The notes beneath the pieces were generated by a model. The model was not told the DNA's origin and did not search any database. It worked only from the letters and a program-made list of their open reading frames with translations. This document shows positions 27,365-36,475 of a stretch of DNA of 64,000 bases, piece by piece (position 1 is the first letter of the stretch; every line of letters starts with the position of its first letter). The position numbers and the translations under genes are program-made. Origin of the DNA: JAVKEN01 sp040221415. Its GTDB lineage: Bacteria > Pseudomonadota > Alphaproteobacteria > Rickettsiales > JABSSG01. The stretch is taken from NCBI GenBank assembly GCA_040221415.1, contig JAVKEN010000014.1, forward strand, positions 139,162 to 203,161, read 5' to 3'.

Positions 27365-28084
27365 TTACTTTTTTGCTAAATTACAAAAACTTAAGGATGC
27401 GAGCAATAATTTTTTAATTTTATCTCTCAGAAGCTCAAAAAGAAATGTCGAAGTAACTAAATGTGTTAAAAAATCTGCTAGGAAAATTGCAAATAATGTA
27501 TCACTTAGCCAATGCGCCCCACTAAACATTCTTGGCAAAGAGAAAAAGACAGCGACAGGAGTAATAATCATAAAATATTTTTTTGGCATAAATCTAATTG
27601 AGAAGAAAATCCAAAAAAACATAGCAAACGCATGATCCCCTAAAAATGACCTGTTAGAAGAATCTTTAATTTTGTCCTGGGGGAACATCTCAGAAACTCG
27701 TGTAAACCCATCGATTGACATTGATGGAGAATCTCTACTTATATCCAACAAATCAATAATAATGTATTTCTTTAGGCCAAAACATATATTCAAATACACC
27801 CACAACAAAACTACGTTACTCAAAGATTTGACCTTCTCTTTTGAAGAAAGGATATAAAACACAGTGATTGATAATAATGCTGCTGCATTTGCATATGATT
27901 CAAACTTCATATTAAGAAATGCAACAATTCTAGCTGCAATTTTATTATCCAGCGTTAGGTTTAATAGCTTAGCAAATTCAACATCAACCGTTTTAAGATA
28001 TGCATGGGTTACAGGCACGTTCCATAACAACAATGAAATTGCCATCAAAACGAGGCCTCTATATAATGAAATTTTATTGCTCAT
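27365..28084 (-). CDS. PAP2-superfamily membrane phosphatase
   Basis: Six-TM protein of 239 residues. The three phosphatase motifs are visible in variant form: a lysine-to-RDSPS stretch (KKYIIIDLLDISRDSPS) in place of KxxxxxxRP, FLGDHAF in place of PSGH, and PRMFSGAHWLSD matching SRxxxGxHxxSD. Relatives act on undecaprenyl pyrophosphate or lipid A phosphates, so an envelope lipid substrate is likely but not determined. The start overlaps the uvrB stop (ATGA). Confidence 0.85.
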   Translation of the reverse strand: MSNKISLYRGLVLMAISLLLWNVPVTHAYLKTVDVEFAKLLNLTLDNKIAARIVAFLNMKFESYANAAALLSITVFYILSSKEKVKSLSNVVLLWVYLNICFGLKKYIIIDLLDISRDSPSMSIDGFTRVSEMFPQDKIKDSSNRSFLGDHAFAMFFWIFFSIRFMPKKYFMIITPVAVFFSLPRMFSGAHWLSDTLFAIFLADFLTHLVTSTFLFELLRDKIKKLLLASLSFCNLAKK

Positions 28085-30072
28085 TGGCTCTGCAAAAATT
28101 GTTCTTCTAATTTTTTTATTTTATCGCGCATACTTGCGGCTTTCTCAAACTCAAGATTTTCCGCATGAAAAATCATTTCTTTTTTCATTTGAGTGATTTT
28201 CTTCTTATATATTTTTTCATCCAAAAATTCTACAACTTCTTCGTTTAATTCAACAGCTTGTTTGTTGATCTCAGAATCATCATACATAGCCTTAGCAAGC
28301 GACTTTTGTATGGATTGAGGAGTTATATTGTGCTTTTTATTATGCTCTATCTGAATTTCTCTTCTTCTGTCTGTTTCGCTCAACGCTTTTTTTAGAGAGT
28401 TTGTCATCACATCAGCATATAGCACAACCTTACCGTCAACATTTCTAGCAGCCCTGCCAATGGTTTGAATTAACGCAGTTTCAGATCGCAAAAACCCCTC
28501 TTTGTCCGCATCCATTATTGCTACTAAAGAACATTCAGGAATATCAAGCCCCTCTCTTAACAAGTTGATTCCGACCAATACATCCACAACACCTTTTCTA
28601 AGGTCCTGAATTATCTCTATTCTCTCTAGGGTGTTTATCTCGGAATGCAAATATGTAACTTTAATTCCGATATCCGCCATATACTCAGACAAAGATTCAG
28701 CCATTTTCTTGGTCAGAGTTGTTACAAGGACCCGACGTCCTTTAGCCACGACATCCTGTACTTCTCCTATCAAATCATCCACCTGATGTTTGGCTGGCTT
28801 AACTACGCATACAGGATCAACCAGACCAGTAGGCCTAATTATTTGCTCTACTATTACACCTTGAGTTTTATCAAGCTCATAAGGACCAGGTGTAGCAGAA
28901 ACAAATACAGTTTGTGGTCGCATCTCTTCCCACTCTTCAAATTTAAGAGGGCGGTTATCTAATGCTGATGGTAATCTGAATCCATACTCAACTAATGTAC
29001 TTTTTCTTGCTCGGTCACCATTATACATCCCTCTAATCTGAGGCACCGTGACATGGCTTTCATCAATAAAAATCAAAGAGTCTTTTGGAAGATATTCAAA
29101 TAAAGTTGGAGGTGGTTCCCCCTCTTTTCTACCAGATAAATATCTAGAATAATTCTCGATCCCTTTGCAAGTTCCGGCCTCAGTCATCATTTCAATGTCA
29201 TATTCTGTTCTTTGCTTAAGTCTCTGCTCTTCAAGAAGAAGGTTCTGCGATTGAAAATATTGAAGCCTATCTTTTAGGTCCTGTTTAATCTGCTTTAGAG
29301 ATTGATCTAAAGTTGGTTTGGGTATAACAAAATGGCTATTAGCATATATAACCGCTTCATCCAGGGTCGAAAACTTTTCACCAGTCAGTGAGTCGAACTC
29401 AAATATTCTATCTACTTCATTACCAAAAAACTCAATCTTCCAACCCCGCTCTGAATAATGTGAAGGAAAAATATCTATTGAATCGCCTCTAACTCTAAAA
29501 TGACCGCGGCTAAAATCGACATCATTTCGTTCATATTGAAGACTGATCAAATCTTTCATGAATTGATTGCGGTCTAGCTTCTCGCCCTTTTTTACTCTTA
29601 TAACCATCGAGGAATATAGTTCAGGAGAACCTAAACCATAAATACATGAAACCGAAGAAACTATAATTACATCTTTTCTCTCCAATAAAGATCTTGTTGC
29701 AGAGTGGCGCATCCTATCAATTTGTTCATTGATCGAGGAATCCTTCTCGATGTATATATCCCTACGCGGAATGTACGCCTCGGGCTGGTAGTAGTCGTAA
29801 TATGAAACAAAATACTCAACTGCATTATTTGGAAAGAATTCCTTCATCTCAGAATATAATTGCGCGGCAAGAGTCTTGTTATGAGCCATGATTAAGGTTG
29901 GCTTTTGAACCTTTTCGATAATATTTGCCATGGTGAAAGTCTTTCCAGAACCAGTTACTCCAAGAAGCACTTGGTCTTTCTCCCCTTGCTGCAAACCCTT
30001 TGTAAGCTCCTTGACAGCAGCGGGCTGATCTCCAGCCAGACTATATTCTGAAACAACTTCTAATTTGGTCAT
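28081..30072 (-). CDS. uvrB: Excinuclease ABC subunit B
   Basis: Damage-verifying helicase of nucleotide excision repair. Walker A GVTGSGKTFTMA (about 40), the beta-hairpin SYYDYYQPEAYIP, the helicase motif LLREGLDIPEC, and the C-terminal UVR motif that contacts UvrC (NLEFEKAASMRDKIKKLEE) are present. Length 663 is standard. Transcribed divergently from grxC. Confidence 0.98.
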   Translation of the reverse strand: MTKLEVVSEYSLAGDQPAAVKELTKGLQQGEKDQVLLGVTGSGKTFTMANIIEKVQKPTLIMAHNKTLAAQLYSEMKEFFPNNAVEYFVSYYDYYQPEAYIPRRDIYIEKDSSINEQIDRMRHSATRSLLERKDVIIVSSVSCIYGLGSPELYSSMVIRVKKGEKLDRNQFMKDLISLQYERNDVDFSRGHFRVRGDSIDIFPSHYSERGWKIEFFGNEVDRIFEFDSLTGEKFSTLDEAVIYANSHFVIPKPTLDQSLKQIKQDLKDRLQYFQSQNLLLEEQRLKQRTEYDIEMMTEAGTCKGIENYSRYLSGRKEGEPPPTLFEYLPKDSLIFIDESHVTVPQIRGMYNGDRARKSTLVEYGFRLPSALDNRPLKFEEWEEMRPQTVFVSATPGPYELDKTQGVIVEQIIRPTGLVDPVCVVKPAKHQVDDLIGEVQDVVAKGRRVLVTTLTKKMAESLSEYMADIGIKVTYLHSEINTLERIEIIQDLRKGVVDVLVGINLLREGLDIPECSLVAIMDADKEGFLRSETALIQTIGRAARNVDGKVVLYADVMTNSLKKALSETDRRREIQIEHNKKHNITPQSIQKSLAKAMYDDSEINKQAVELNEEVVEFLDEKIYKKKITQMKKEMIFHAENLEFEKAASMRDKIKKLEEQFLQSQ

Positions 30073-30107
30073 ATATAAGTAAAATTTTCTATGGGCAGCA
30101 TAACATA

Positions 30108-30136
30108 TTTATACTAACATAGCACCCACATAACAA
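30108..30136 (-). promoter_or_regulatory. Promoter of uvrB
   Basis: On the minus strand TTGTTA (30131-30136) and TATAAA (30108-30113) are 17 bases apart, giving a leader of roughly 30 bases. The same bases read as TATACT (30110-30115) on the plus strand and may serve grxC, so the two divergent promoters would overlap. No LexA-like box was seen. Confidence 0.5.
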
Positions 30137-30148
30137 ATCAGAGGGAAA

Positions 30149-30403
30149 ATGGCTAAAGTTGAAATTTATACAAAATCTACCTGCCCATTCTGCGTTAGAG
30201 CTATAGATCTTCTCAAAAGAAAAAATATAGACTTCAAACACATAGAAGTTGGTAACGACCCAGAAAAAAGGGCTAAGTTAGAAGAAAAAGCTAATGGTCG
30301 TCATACAGTTCCACAAATATTTATTAATGGAAAAGGAATTGGTGGCTGTGATGAATTATATGAATTAGAAGAATCTGGCAAGTTAGATAAAATGGTTGGT
30401 TAA
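30149..30403 (+). CDS. grxC: Glutaredoxin 3
   Basis: Small glutathione-dependent disulfide reductase of 84 residues. The active site is C12-P-F-C15, with the cis-proline block HTVPQIFINGKGIGGCDEL for glutathione binding. GAGGG lies just before the ATG. The 3' end overlaps yggS on the other strand by four bases. Confidence 0.96.
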   Translation: MAKVEIYTKSTCPFCVRAIDLLKRKNIDFKHIEVGNDPEKRAKLEEKANGRHTVPQIFINGKGIGGCDELYELEESGKLDKMVG

Positions 30404-31062
30404 TCATCAAATATAGCAGACCCAATACGAACCTGAGTGGATCCGCATTCAATCGCCTCAACAAAATCTCCACTCATTCCCATACTTCTATCTGGAAGTT
30501 TGTTGATTTCAGCTAATTGCAGTAAGCGACAAAAATATGGAAATGCTGCTTCTCCCTTTGGTGGAATGCACATCAGCCCTGTGACATTTAACTTTTTATC
30601 CTTAACACAAAAATCTATAAAATCCTGAGCTTCCTCTAAAGCAACCCCAGATTTTTGCGGCTCATTACCGACATTGACCTGAATATAAAACTTTTTAGTG
30701 GTTATTTTTTTAGGATCATGCTTGCAGATTTCATTAACTAACTTCTCTCGGTCAACTGATTCAATTACATCAAATAAATCCAGGGCCTCTTTGACCTTAT
30801 TACTCTGCAAAGGTCCGATCATATGTAATTTACAACCGAACTTATCACTCATCCATTTACCTTGTGCCTCTTGCACTTTGTTTTCAGCAAATAATTCTTG
30901 ACCTAAATCGACAAGTTTTTTTATTTCATCAAGATTGCGGTTTTTACTTACAACACATAAAGAGGGATATGTTTTTAAAATATTCTCATATCTTGGCTTA
31001 AACTCACCATAAGCATATTCTACCGAAGCAAGCATTTGTTTATAGCGTTTTTCTAAATTCAT
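30400..31062 (-). CDS. yggS: YggS-family PLP-binding protein
   Basis: PLP homeostasis protein with an alanine-racemase-like TIM barrel. The likely PLP lysine is in LCVVSKNRNLDEI (near residue 37). Other conserved blocks are FAENKVQEAQGKW, HMIGPLQSNKV, QVNVGNEPQKSGV and the C-terminal STQVRIGSAIF. Length 220 is normal. Some early positions differ from consensus (SKNRN instead of SKTKP). Confidence 0.92.
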   Translation of the reverse strand: MNLEKRYKQMLASVEYAYGEFKPRYENILKTYPSLCVVSKNRNLDEIKKLVDLGQELFAENKVQEAQGKWMSDKFGCKLHMIGPLQSNKVKEALDLFDVIESVDREKLVNEICKHDPKKITTKKFYIQVNVGNEPQKSGVALEEAQDFIDFCVKDKKLNVTGLMCIPPKGEAAFPYFCRLLQLAEINKLPDRSMGMSGDFVEAIECGSTQVRIGSAIFDD

Positions 31063-31278
31063 TACTGACTACCGGCCTTACTAGATTTATATTGCAAATA
31101 TACAACAAGAAGTTTGAATTGTGATATTTAACTATAGGCTTTTTCAATCACTTGTTGCTAGCATACTAATAATAGATTTACACTTTAGGTCAAGATAACT
31201 TGTTTATCACAGTTGAGTGATTCGCGTGTGGATTTCTTAACGTTTTTTTTATTAACTTTAATATAGGGTTAAATAGTT

Positions 31279-32703
31279 ATGAAAAAGTTACTATTAACAA
31301 CTACAGCTTTAGCTACTATGGCAGCATCTTCAGCATTTGCTGGCGGAATGGCTAAAGACAGTGACCTAGAAATCAAATTGGGCGGTGAATTTGACGCTCA
31401 AGCTGGTTTCAGAAGTCAAAAATCTGAATATGTAAAAGCTACAAGTGTAGGTTTGTACAGAGCTAACACACAAACAAACGGAGATAACGCTACAGACACT
31501 ACAGTTTTCAAGCGTGGTGTTACACCGGGAAATAATTCTATTGGTTTTGATACAGTTGCTGCTATGCATGCAACAATTAAAAACAAAACTGCTAGCGGTC
31601 TTGTTTATGGTGCGCAAGTTGGTTTGCAAACAACAACAAGAAGCACAACTTCTGCTGGTCAAAACGTAATGGACAGATCTTATTTGTTCATGGAAAATGA
31701 CATGGGTAGAGTTGAGCTTGGTTCTAATGAATCAGCTGCTAACGCTATGAGAATTGGTGCAGACAGATTAGCAAGAGCTACTGGCGGTATTGATGGTGAT
31801 TGGAAGAAATATGTTGAGCTAGATACTTTTACTTCTACTGAGTTCACACTACCTAGAGTAAGAGAAGCTAACTTTATTACTTCTCCAGGATTAGTTCTTG
31901 AAAAAGTGGAAGATGGCGGATCTCCTATAAACCAGTTCTTAAAAGGAGACGAAAAATCAAGAAAATTAACATATTTCACACCTGAATTTAACGGTTTCCA
32001 AGCTGGTGTTTCTTACATCCCAGATACAAGAAATTCTGGTCAAGATTACATTAATGATCTTGGAACGCAAAGTAGTGACACTTCAAGCTACGGTCAATAC
32101 TGGGGAGTTACGGTTAAAAATGCATTTTCTGGTGGATTTAGCTGGAAAGGTACTTTTGATAAAGCTCATCATGTTAAATTATCTGCTGTTGGTGAAACTG
32201 GTAAAGCAAAAGCATCTGGCCTTATCGGAAGCGATTATGATGATTATAAAAACGTAGCTTCTTATGTATTAGGCGCGCAATGGAACTGGAAAGAACTTGG
32301 CTTAGCTGCTTCTTACGGCTCTCATGGCGATAGTCTTGTGAATAAATCAGCTACAAGCACAAATAAATTTAAAAACGGTTCGTTCTGGACATTAGGCGCT
32401 TCTTGGACTCAAGGTCCTTGGGGAACAAGTGTTACTTACATGGACAGCTCAAACAACAAAAATAAATTTAGTTTAGTTTCTGTTGGCGCTGACTATGAAG
32501 TTGCTCCTGGTTTAATGCCATATGCAGAAGTTTCTATGTTTGATATGAAGCAAAAAAGAGACTATAGGGGTCCTTTAGTCCCAGCTTTAACAACAACCGC
32601 TGGTACTTTTACTGCTGGACAAGGCGACAATAAGACACAAAGTAATACAGCGTACAAAAACAAAGGTACTGCGTTTATTCTTGGTACAAAAATTAACTTC
32701 TAA
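31279..32703 (+). CDS. Outer-membrane porin
   Basis: A 474-residue beta-barrel precursor. The signal peptide is about 21 residues with an AFA cleavage site. The mature part starts with a strand (LEIKLGGEFDAQAGF), contains the RVELGSNESAANAMR segment typical of Gram-negative porins, and ends in a C-terminal phenylalanine strand (ILGTKINF) for BAM recognition. It is a monocistronic unit with its own terminator. Codons are GCT/GGT-rich relative to neighbours, suggesting high expression. Pore specificity is unknown. Confidence 0.9.
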   Translation: MKKLLLTTTALATMAASSAFAGGMAKDSDLEIKLGGEFDAQAGFRSQKSEYVKATSVGLYRANTQTNGDNATDTTVFKRGVTPGNNSIGFDTVAAMHATIKNKTASGLVYGAQVGLQTTTRSTTSAGQNVMDRSYLFMENDMGRVELGSNESAANAMRIGADRLARATGGIDGDWKKYVELDTFTSTEFTLPRVREANFITSPGLVLEKVEDGGSPINQFLKGDEKSRKLTYFTPEFNGFQAGVSYIPDTRNSGQDYINDLGTQSSDTSSYGQYWGVTVKNAFSGGFSWKGTFDKAHHVKLSAVGETGKAKASGLIGSDYDDYKNVASYVLGAQWNWKELGLAASYGSHGDSLVNKSATSTNKFKNGSFWTLGASWTQGPWGTSVTYMDSSNNKNKFSLVSVGADYEVAPGLMPYAEVSMFDMKQKRDYRGPLVPALTTTAGTFTAGQGDNKTQSNTAYKNKGTAFILGTKINF

Positions 32704-32723
32704 TTTATTAGAAGAAAAATTTG

Positions 32724-32758
32724 AAAAAGGTAGTTGGTTCGCCAGCTACCTTTTTTTT
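32724..32758 (+). terminator. Rho-independent terminator of the porin gene
   Basis: The stem GGTAGTTGG (32729-32737) pairs with CCAGCTACC (32742-32750) with one G-T, around a TTCG loop, followed by eight Ts. A preceding A-run extends the stem. It is the only strong terminator I see in the window. Confidence 0.92.
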
Positions 32759-32851
32759 ATCTAAAACTCCTGACATTTTCATTTTTGATTGTAAAAAAAA
32801 CAAACATATTGTAAGTTCATTCCTGATTAAAACTAATTGAATTCATCCTTT

Positions 32852-33391
32852 ATGAAAAAATTCTCTCTATTATTTTTATTATTATTTCCATTAATTGTTG
32901 AAGCTTCTTCCGGTGATGATGAATCTACCTATCCAAAATCTGCACGTCGGGAAAGATGGGCTGAAATGGACTCTATTATAGGTGGTGAAGAAAAAGGCAT
33001 AACAATCTTTGACTCTAACCCTGATAAAAAATCATTCTTTGCTGGTGGTGGCAGACCTTCTGGCGCATCTGCGATGACAGTAAATCCATATTTATGGCAA
33101 GCGGCACTTGATATCGTTTCATTCATGCCAATTAAATCTTCAGACTCTGCTGGTGGCGTTGTTTCCACTGATTGGTACGAAGATCCTGAATATCCTGGTG
33201 AAAGATACCGTGTGAATGTATTAATCAAAGCAGTAGAGCTTAACGTCAACAATCTTAAAGTGACTGTTTTCAAACAAAAGCTAAAAGATAATAACTGGCG
33301 TGAAGTAAAACCAAGCGATGAAATCTCTCAAGATCTTGAAGCAAAGATTCTTACTAAAGCACGCGAAATGAAAATTGCTCAAGAACATTAA
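32852..33391 (+). CDS. DUF3576 domain-containing lipidless exported protein
   Basis: Exported protein of unknown function, 179 residues from the ATG at 32852; a TTG five codons earlier also opens the frame. The signal peptide ends near VEAS. The family blocks VNPYLWQAALDIVSFMPI, GGVVSTDWYEDPEYPGERYRVNV and VFKQK are clear. It is separated from leuS by one base, an arrangement conserved across alphaproteobacteria. Confidence 0.88.
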   Translation: MKKFSLLFLLLFPLIVEASSGDDESTYPKSARRERWAEMDSIIGGEEKGITIFDSNPDKKSFFAGGGRPSGASAMTVNPYLWQAALDIVSFMPIKSSDSAGGVVSTDWYEDPEYPGERYRVNVLIKAVELNVNNLKVTVFKQKLKDNNWREVKPSDEISQDLEAKILTKAREMKIAQEH

Positions 33392-33392
33392 A

Positions 33393-35954
33393 ATGTCTGC
33401 TTCTCAGTATGATTTTAAATCTATAGAAGCTAAATGGCAGCAATATTGGCTTGAGAACGAATCATTTAAACCGGAAGAGCATTCATCGAAGCCAAAATGT
33501 TATGTCCTAGAGATGTTCCCCTACCCTTCAGGTAAAATTCACATGGGTCATGTGCGTAATTATTCGATTGGTGATGTTTATGCACGTTTCAAAATGATGA
33601 ATAATCATAATGTTTTACACCCCATGGGTTGGGATGCTTTTGGTTTACCAGCTGAAAATGCTGCTATCGAAAGAAATATTCACCCAAATGAATGGACGCA
33701 TCAGAATATTGAGAATATGCGTTCTGAGATCCAGAAAATTGGCATTTCTTACGATTGGTCTCGTGAATTTGCATCATGCGACTCAGAATATTACAAGCAC
33801 GAACAGAAAATATTTCTCGATTTTTATAAGCAAGACTTAGCTTATCGCAAAGAATCTGTTGTCAACTGGGATCCTGTTGATCAAACAGTACTTGCAAATG
33901 AACAAGTAGTTGATGGCAAGGGCTGGCGTTCTGGTGCTCCTGTTGAGAGAAAATCTCTAAAACAATGGTTCCTTAAAATCACAGATTATGCTGATGAGCT
34001 GCTTGAATGCCTTGATGACCTTAAAGGTTGGCCCGAACATGTTCGTTTAATGCAAGAAAAATGGATTGGCAAATCACAAGGAGCAAATGTTAAATTTCCT
34101 ATCAAGAACAGCTCTGACCATATTGAAATTTTTACTACTACACCTGAAACATTATATGGAGCTTCTTTTCTTGCAATTGCATTCGATCACCCAATTGCAA
34201 AAGATTTAGCTAAAAAGAACAAAGAAATAGCTGATTTTCTTGATGAGTGTAATCATCAATCCACTTCTGAAGAAGATATTGAGAAAAATGAGAAAAAAGG
34301 AATCGATACAAGAATCAAAGTCTTACATCCTCTTGATAAAAATTGGGAAGTTCCAGTTTATATAGCAAATTTTGTTTTGATGGAATTTGGAACAGGTGCA
34401 GTTTTTGGCTGCCCTGCTCATGACGAAAGAGATTTTGAGTTTGCGACTAAATATAATCTTCCTATAAAACAAGTTGTCAGGAAGTCAGACGGAAGCAAAG
34501 TTGATCTTCCATACAAAATTCATAACAGCGATATGGTCTTTGATTCAGATTTCTTATCTGATACCAAAGCATCGGATGCAAAGAAAAAAGTAATCCATAG
34601 GCTTGAAGAAATACATCTTGGAGAAGGAAAAACTAATTACCGTATAAAAGATTGGGGTGTTTCTCGCCAAAGATACTGGGGTTGCCCTATTCCTATGATT
34701 CACTGCGCAGATTGTGGCGTTGTCCCAGTGCCAGAAGATCAGCTTCCGGTAACGCTTCCGGAAGATATAAGATTTGGCGAAGGTGGTAATCCTATTGCTT
34801 CTCATCCAACTTGGAAAAAAACTAAATGTCCAAAATGTGGCAAAGATGCTGAAAGAGAAACTGATACGTTTGATACTTTCTTTGAATCATCATGGTACTT
34901 CCTTAGATTTGCAAATCCAAATGTATCTTCACCAGTAGATAAACATGATTGTGAGTATTGGTGCCCTGTTGATCAATATATTGGTGGTATTGAACATGCG
35001 GTTATGCATTTGCTTTACGCTCGCTTCTTTACAAAAGCGATGCGAGATTGTGGTTATTTTAATATCGATGAACCATTCCAAAATCTTTTAACTCAGGGAA
35101 TGGTAACTCATATGAGCTATAAAGACCAAAATGGTAAATGGGTTGACGCTTCTGAAGTTGAACTCCGAGGTGATAAAGCTTATTGGGTAAAAGATGGTTC
35201 AATGGTGACCCCTTACCGTATTGAGAAAATGAGTAAGTCTAAACGTAATACTATTGCTCCACTTGAAATCAGCGAACAATATGGCACAGACACTGCAAGG
35301 TTATTCATGTTGTCTGATAGCCCTCCAGAGAAAGATCTGGAATGGACAGAGTCTGGCGTGGAAGGAGCTTTCAAATTCATATCTAGACTGCATAGGTTCA
35401 CCTCTGAATTTATTAGCACACATGGCCACGATTTTAAGCATGAAAATATAAACCATACAAAAGAGCAATCAGACCTAATTAAGTCTCTGCACAAAACTAT
35501 CGAGGCAGTTACACATAACATCTCATCATTACATTTAAATAAAGCTGTAGCTTTGCTTAGAGAGTTGTCGAATAAAATTTTTGCATTCAAAATTCATAAT
35601 GATAATGATGCTGCAGTTTTGTTATCTGTCTTAAAGCAGATGATACAAATGTTTAATCCTATAATTCCGCATGTAACTGAAGAATTATGGAATTTATGCG
35701 GCTCTCATCACAGTTTAGTTGATGTTGACTGGCCAAAAGCAGATAAAAAATATTTACAGGATGCTGAAATCAACCTACCTATACAAGTCAATGGTAAGCA
35801 CAGAGCAAATATTCTAGTAAAAAAAGAGATCGACAAAGATACCTTGCTGGAAATAATAAATGCTGATTCGCAAGTAAAAAAATTTACAGATGGAAAACAA
35901 CTTGTAAAATTTATCTATGTTCCTGGAAAAATTGCTAACTTAGTCGTCAAATAA
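33393..35954 (+). CDS. leuS: Leucyl-tRNA synthetase
   Basis: Class I synthetase of 853 residues. HIGH motif in PYPSGKIHMGHVRNY, editing domain with the TTPETLYGAS threonine-rich site, a zinc-like CPKCG pair and KMSKSKRNT. The frame opens upstream at a TTG inside the DUF3576 gene (33375), but the ATG at 33393, one base after that gene's stop, gives the usual start. Confidence 0.97.
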   Translation: MSASQYDFKSIEAKWQQYWLENESFKPEEHSSKPKCYVLEMFPYPSGKIHMGHVRNYSIGDVYARFKMMNNHNVLHPMGWDAFGLPAENAAIERNIHPNEWTHQNIENMRSEIQKIGISYDWSREFASCDSEYYKHEQKIFLDFYKQDLAYRKESVVNWDPVDQTVLANEQVVDGKGWRSGAPVERKSLKQWFLKITDYADELLECLDDLKGWPEHVRLMQEKWIGKSQGANVKFPIKNSSDHIEIFTTTPETLYGASFLAIAFDHPIAKDLAKKNKEIADFLDECNHQSTSEEDIEKNEKKGIDTRIKVLHPLDKNWEVPVYIANFVLMEFGTGAVFGCPAHDERDFEFATKYNLPIKQVVRKSDGSKVDLPYKIHNSDMVFDSDFLSDTKASDAKKKVIHRLEEIHLGEGKTNYRIKDWGVSRQRYWGCPIPMIHCADCGVVPVPEDQLPVTLPEDIRFGEGGNPIASHPTWKKTKCPKCGKDAERETDTFDTFFESSWYFLRFANPNVSSPVDKHDCEYWCPVDQYIGGIEHAVMHLLYARFFTKAMRDCGYFNIDEPFQNLLTQGMVTHMSYKDQNGKWVDASEVELRGDKAYWVKDGSMVTPYRIEKMSKSKRNTIAPLEISEQYGTDTARLFMLSDSPPEKDLEWTESGVEGAFKFISRLHRFTSEFISTHGHDFKHENINHTKEQSDLIKSLHKTIEAVTHNISSLHLNKAVALLRELSNKIFAFKIHNDNDAAVLLSVLKQMIQMFNPIIPHVTEELWNLCGSHHSLVDVDWPKADKKYLQDAEINLPIQVNGKHRANILVKKEIDKDTLLEIINADSQVKKFTDGKQLVKFIYVPGKIANLVVK

Positions 35955-35956
35955 TA

Positions 35957-36475
35957 ATGAAAAAAATTCTAATTGGTTTTTTATTTTTAGTGTCTTCTTG
36001 TACTTTTACACCTATCAATCAAGTGTTGGGAAATGAAGATTATAATGATGTGCTTGCCAGTGTGGAGTTAGGAAAAATAGATTCGAAATATCCATATATT
36101 CTGAAGAATTATTTGATTCATCAATTTAATCCTCAAAATTTAGACGCAGAAAAAAAATACATCCTTAATGTCAAAACGACCGCTAGTATTGAAGATATGC
36201 TTGTGCAACAAGATAGCACGGTTACTGTGAAAGTAGTTAGAATGAGTACTGACTATTCAATAAAAAATAAATCAACTAATAAGATTATCGCTCAAGGATC
36301 ATTCCCAACTTCTGTTTCATATGCAGAAACAAGCTCACATTACTCTTCTTACGTTAATGAGGAATACTCATATAAAAATGGTTTAAAAGAAGTGTCTAGA
36401 AATCTTAAGTTGCAGACATTAATTCTAATCAGCAAAGATACAGTTAGTGAAAATATCAGCAAAAGAAGTAAATAA
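35957..36475 (+). CDS. lptE: LPS-assembly lipoprotein LptE
   Basis: Outer-membrane lipoprotein plug of the LptD LPS translocon. The lipobox LVSSC gives acylated C15. The remainder is poorly conserved, as usual for LptE, and identification rests on the leuS-lptE-holA order, the size (172) and the YSIKNKSTNKIIAQGSF pattern. It overlaps holA by 29 bases. It implies that the cell makes LPS. Confidence 0.85.
   Translation: MKKILIGFLFLVSSCTFTPINQVLGNEDYNDVLASVELGKIDSKYPYILKNYLIHQFNPQNLDAEKKYILNVKTTASIEDMLVQQDSTVTVKVVRMSTDYSIKNKSTNKIIAQGSFPTSVSYAETSSHYSSYVNEEYSYKNGLKEVSRNLKLQTLILISKDTVSENISKRSK

Noticed and set aside
27282..27635. Plus-strand 117-codon frame beginning MVQPAGFEPATPRLG
   Set aside because: It is the antisense of tRNA-Arg, a well-known false gene pattern, continuing through the antisense of the PAP2 gene.
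31063..31278. Promoter in the 216-base gap before the porin
   Set aside because: Several weak -35/-10 pairs (for example TTAACG and TAATAT near 31237-31264) but none convincing; the gap otherwise holds no gene.
33375..33392. TTG start of leuS inside the DUF3576 gene
   Set aside because: The ATG at 33393 gives the family-standard N terminus and follows the upstream stop by one base.
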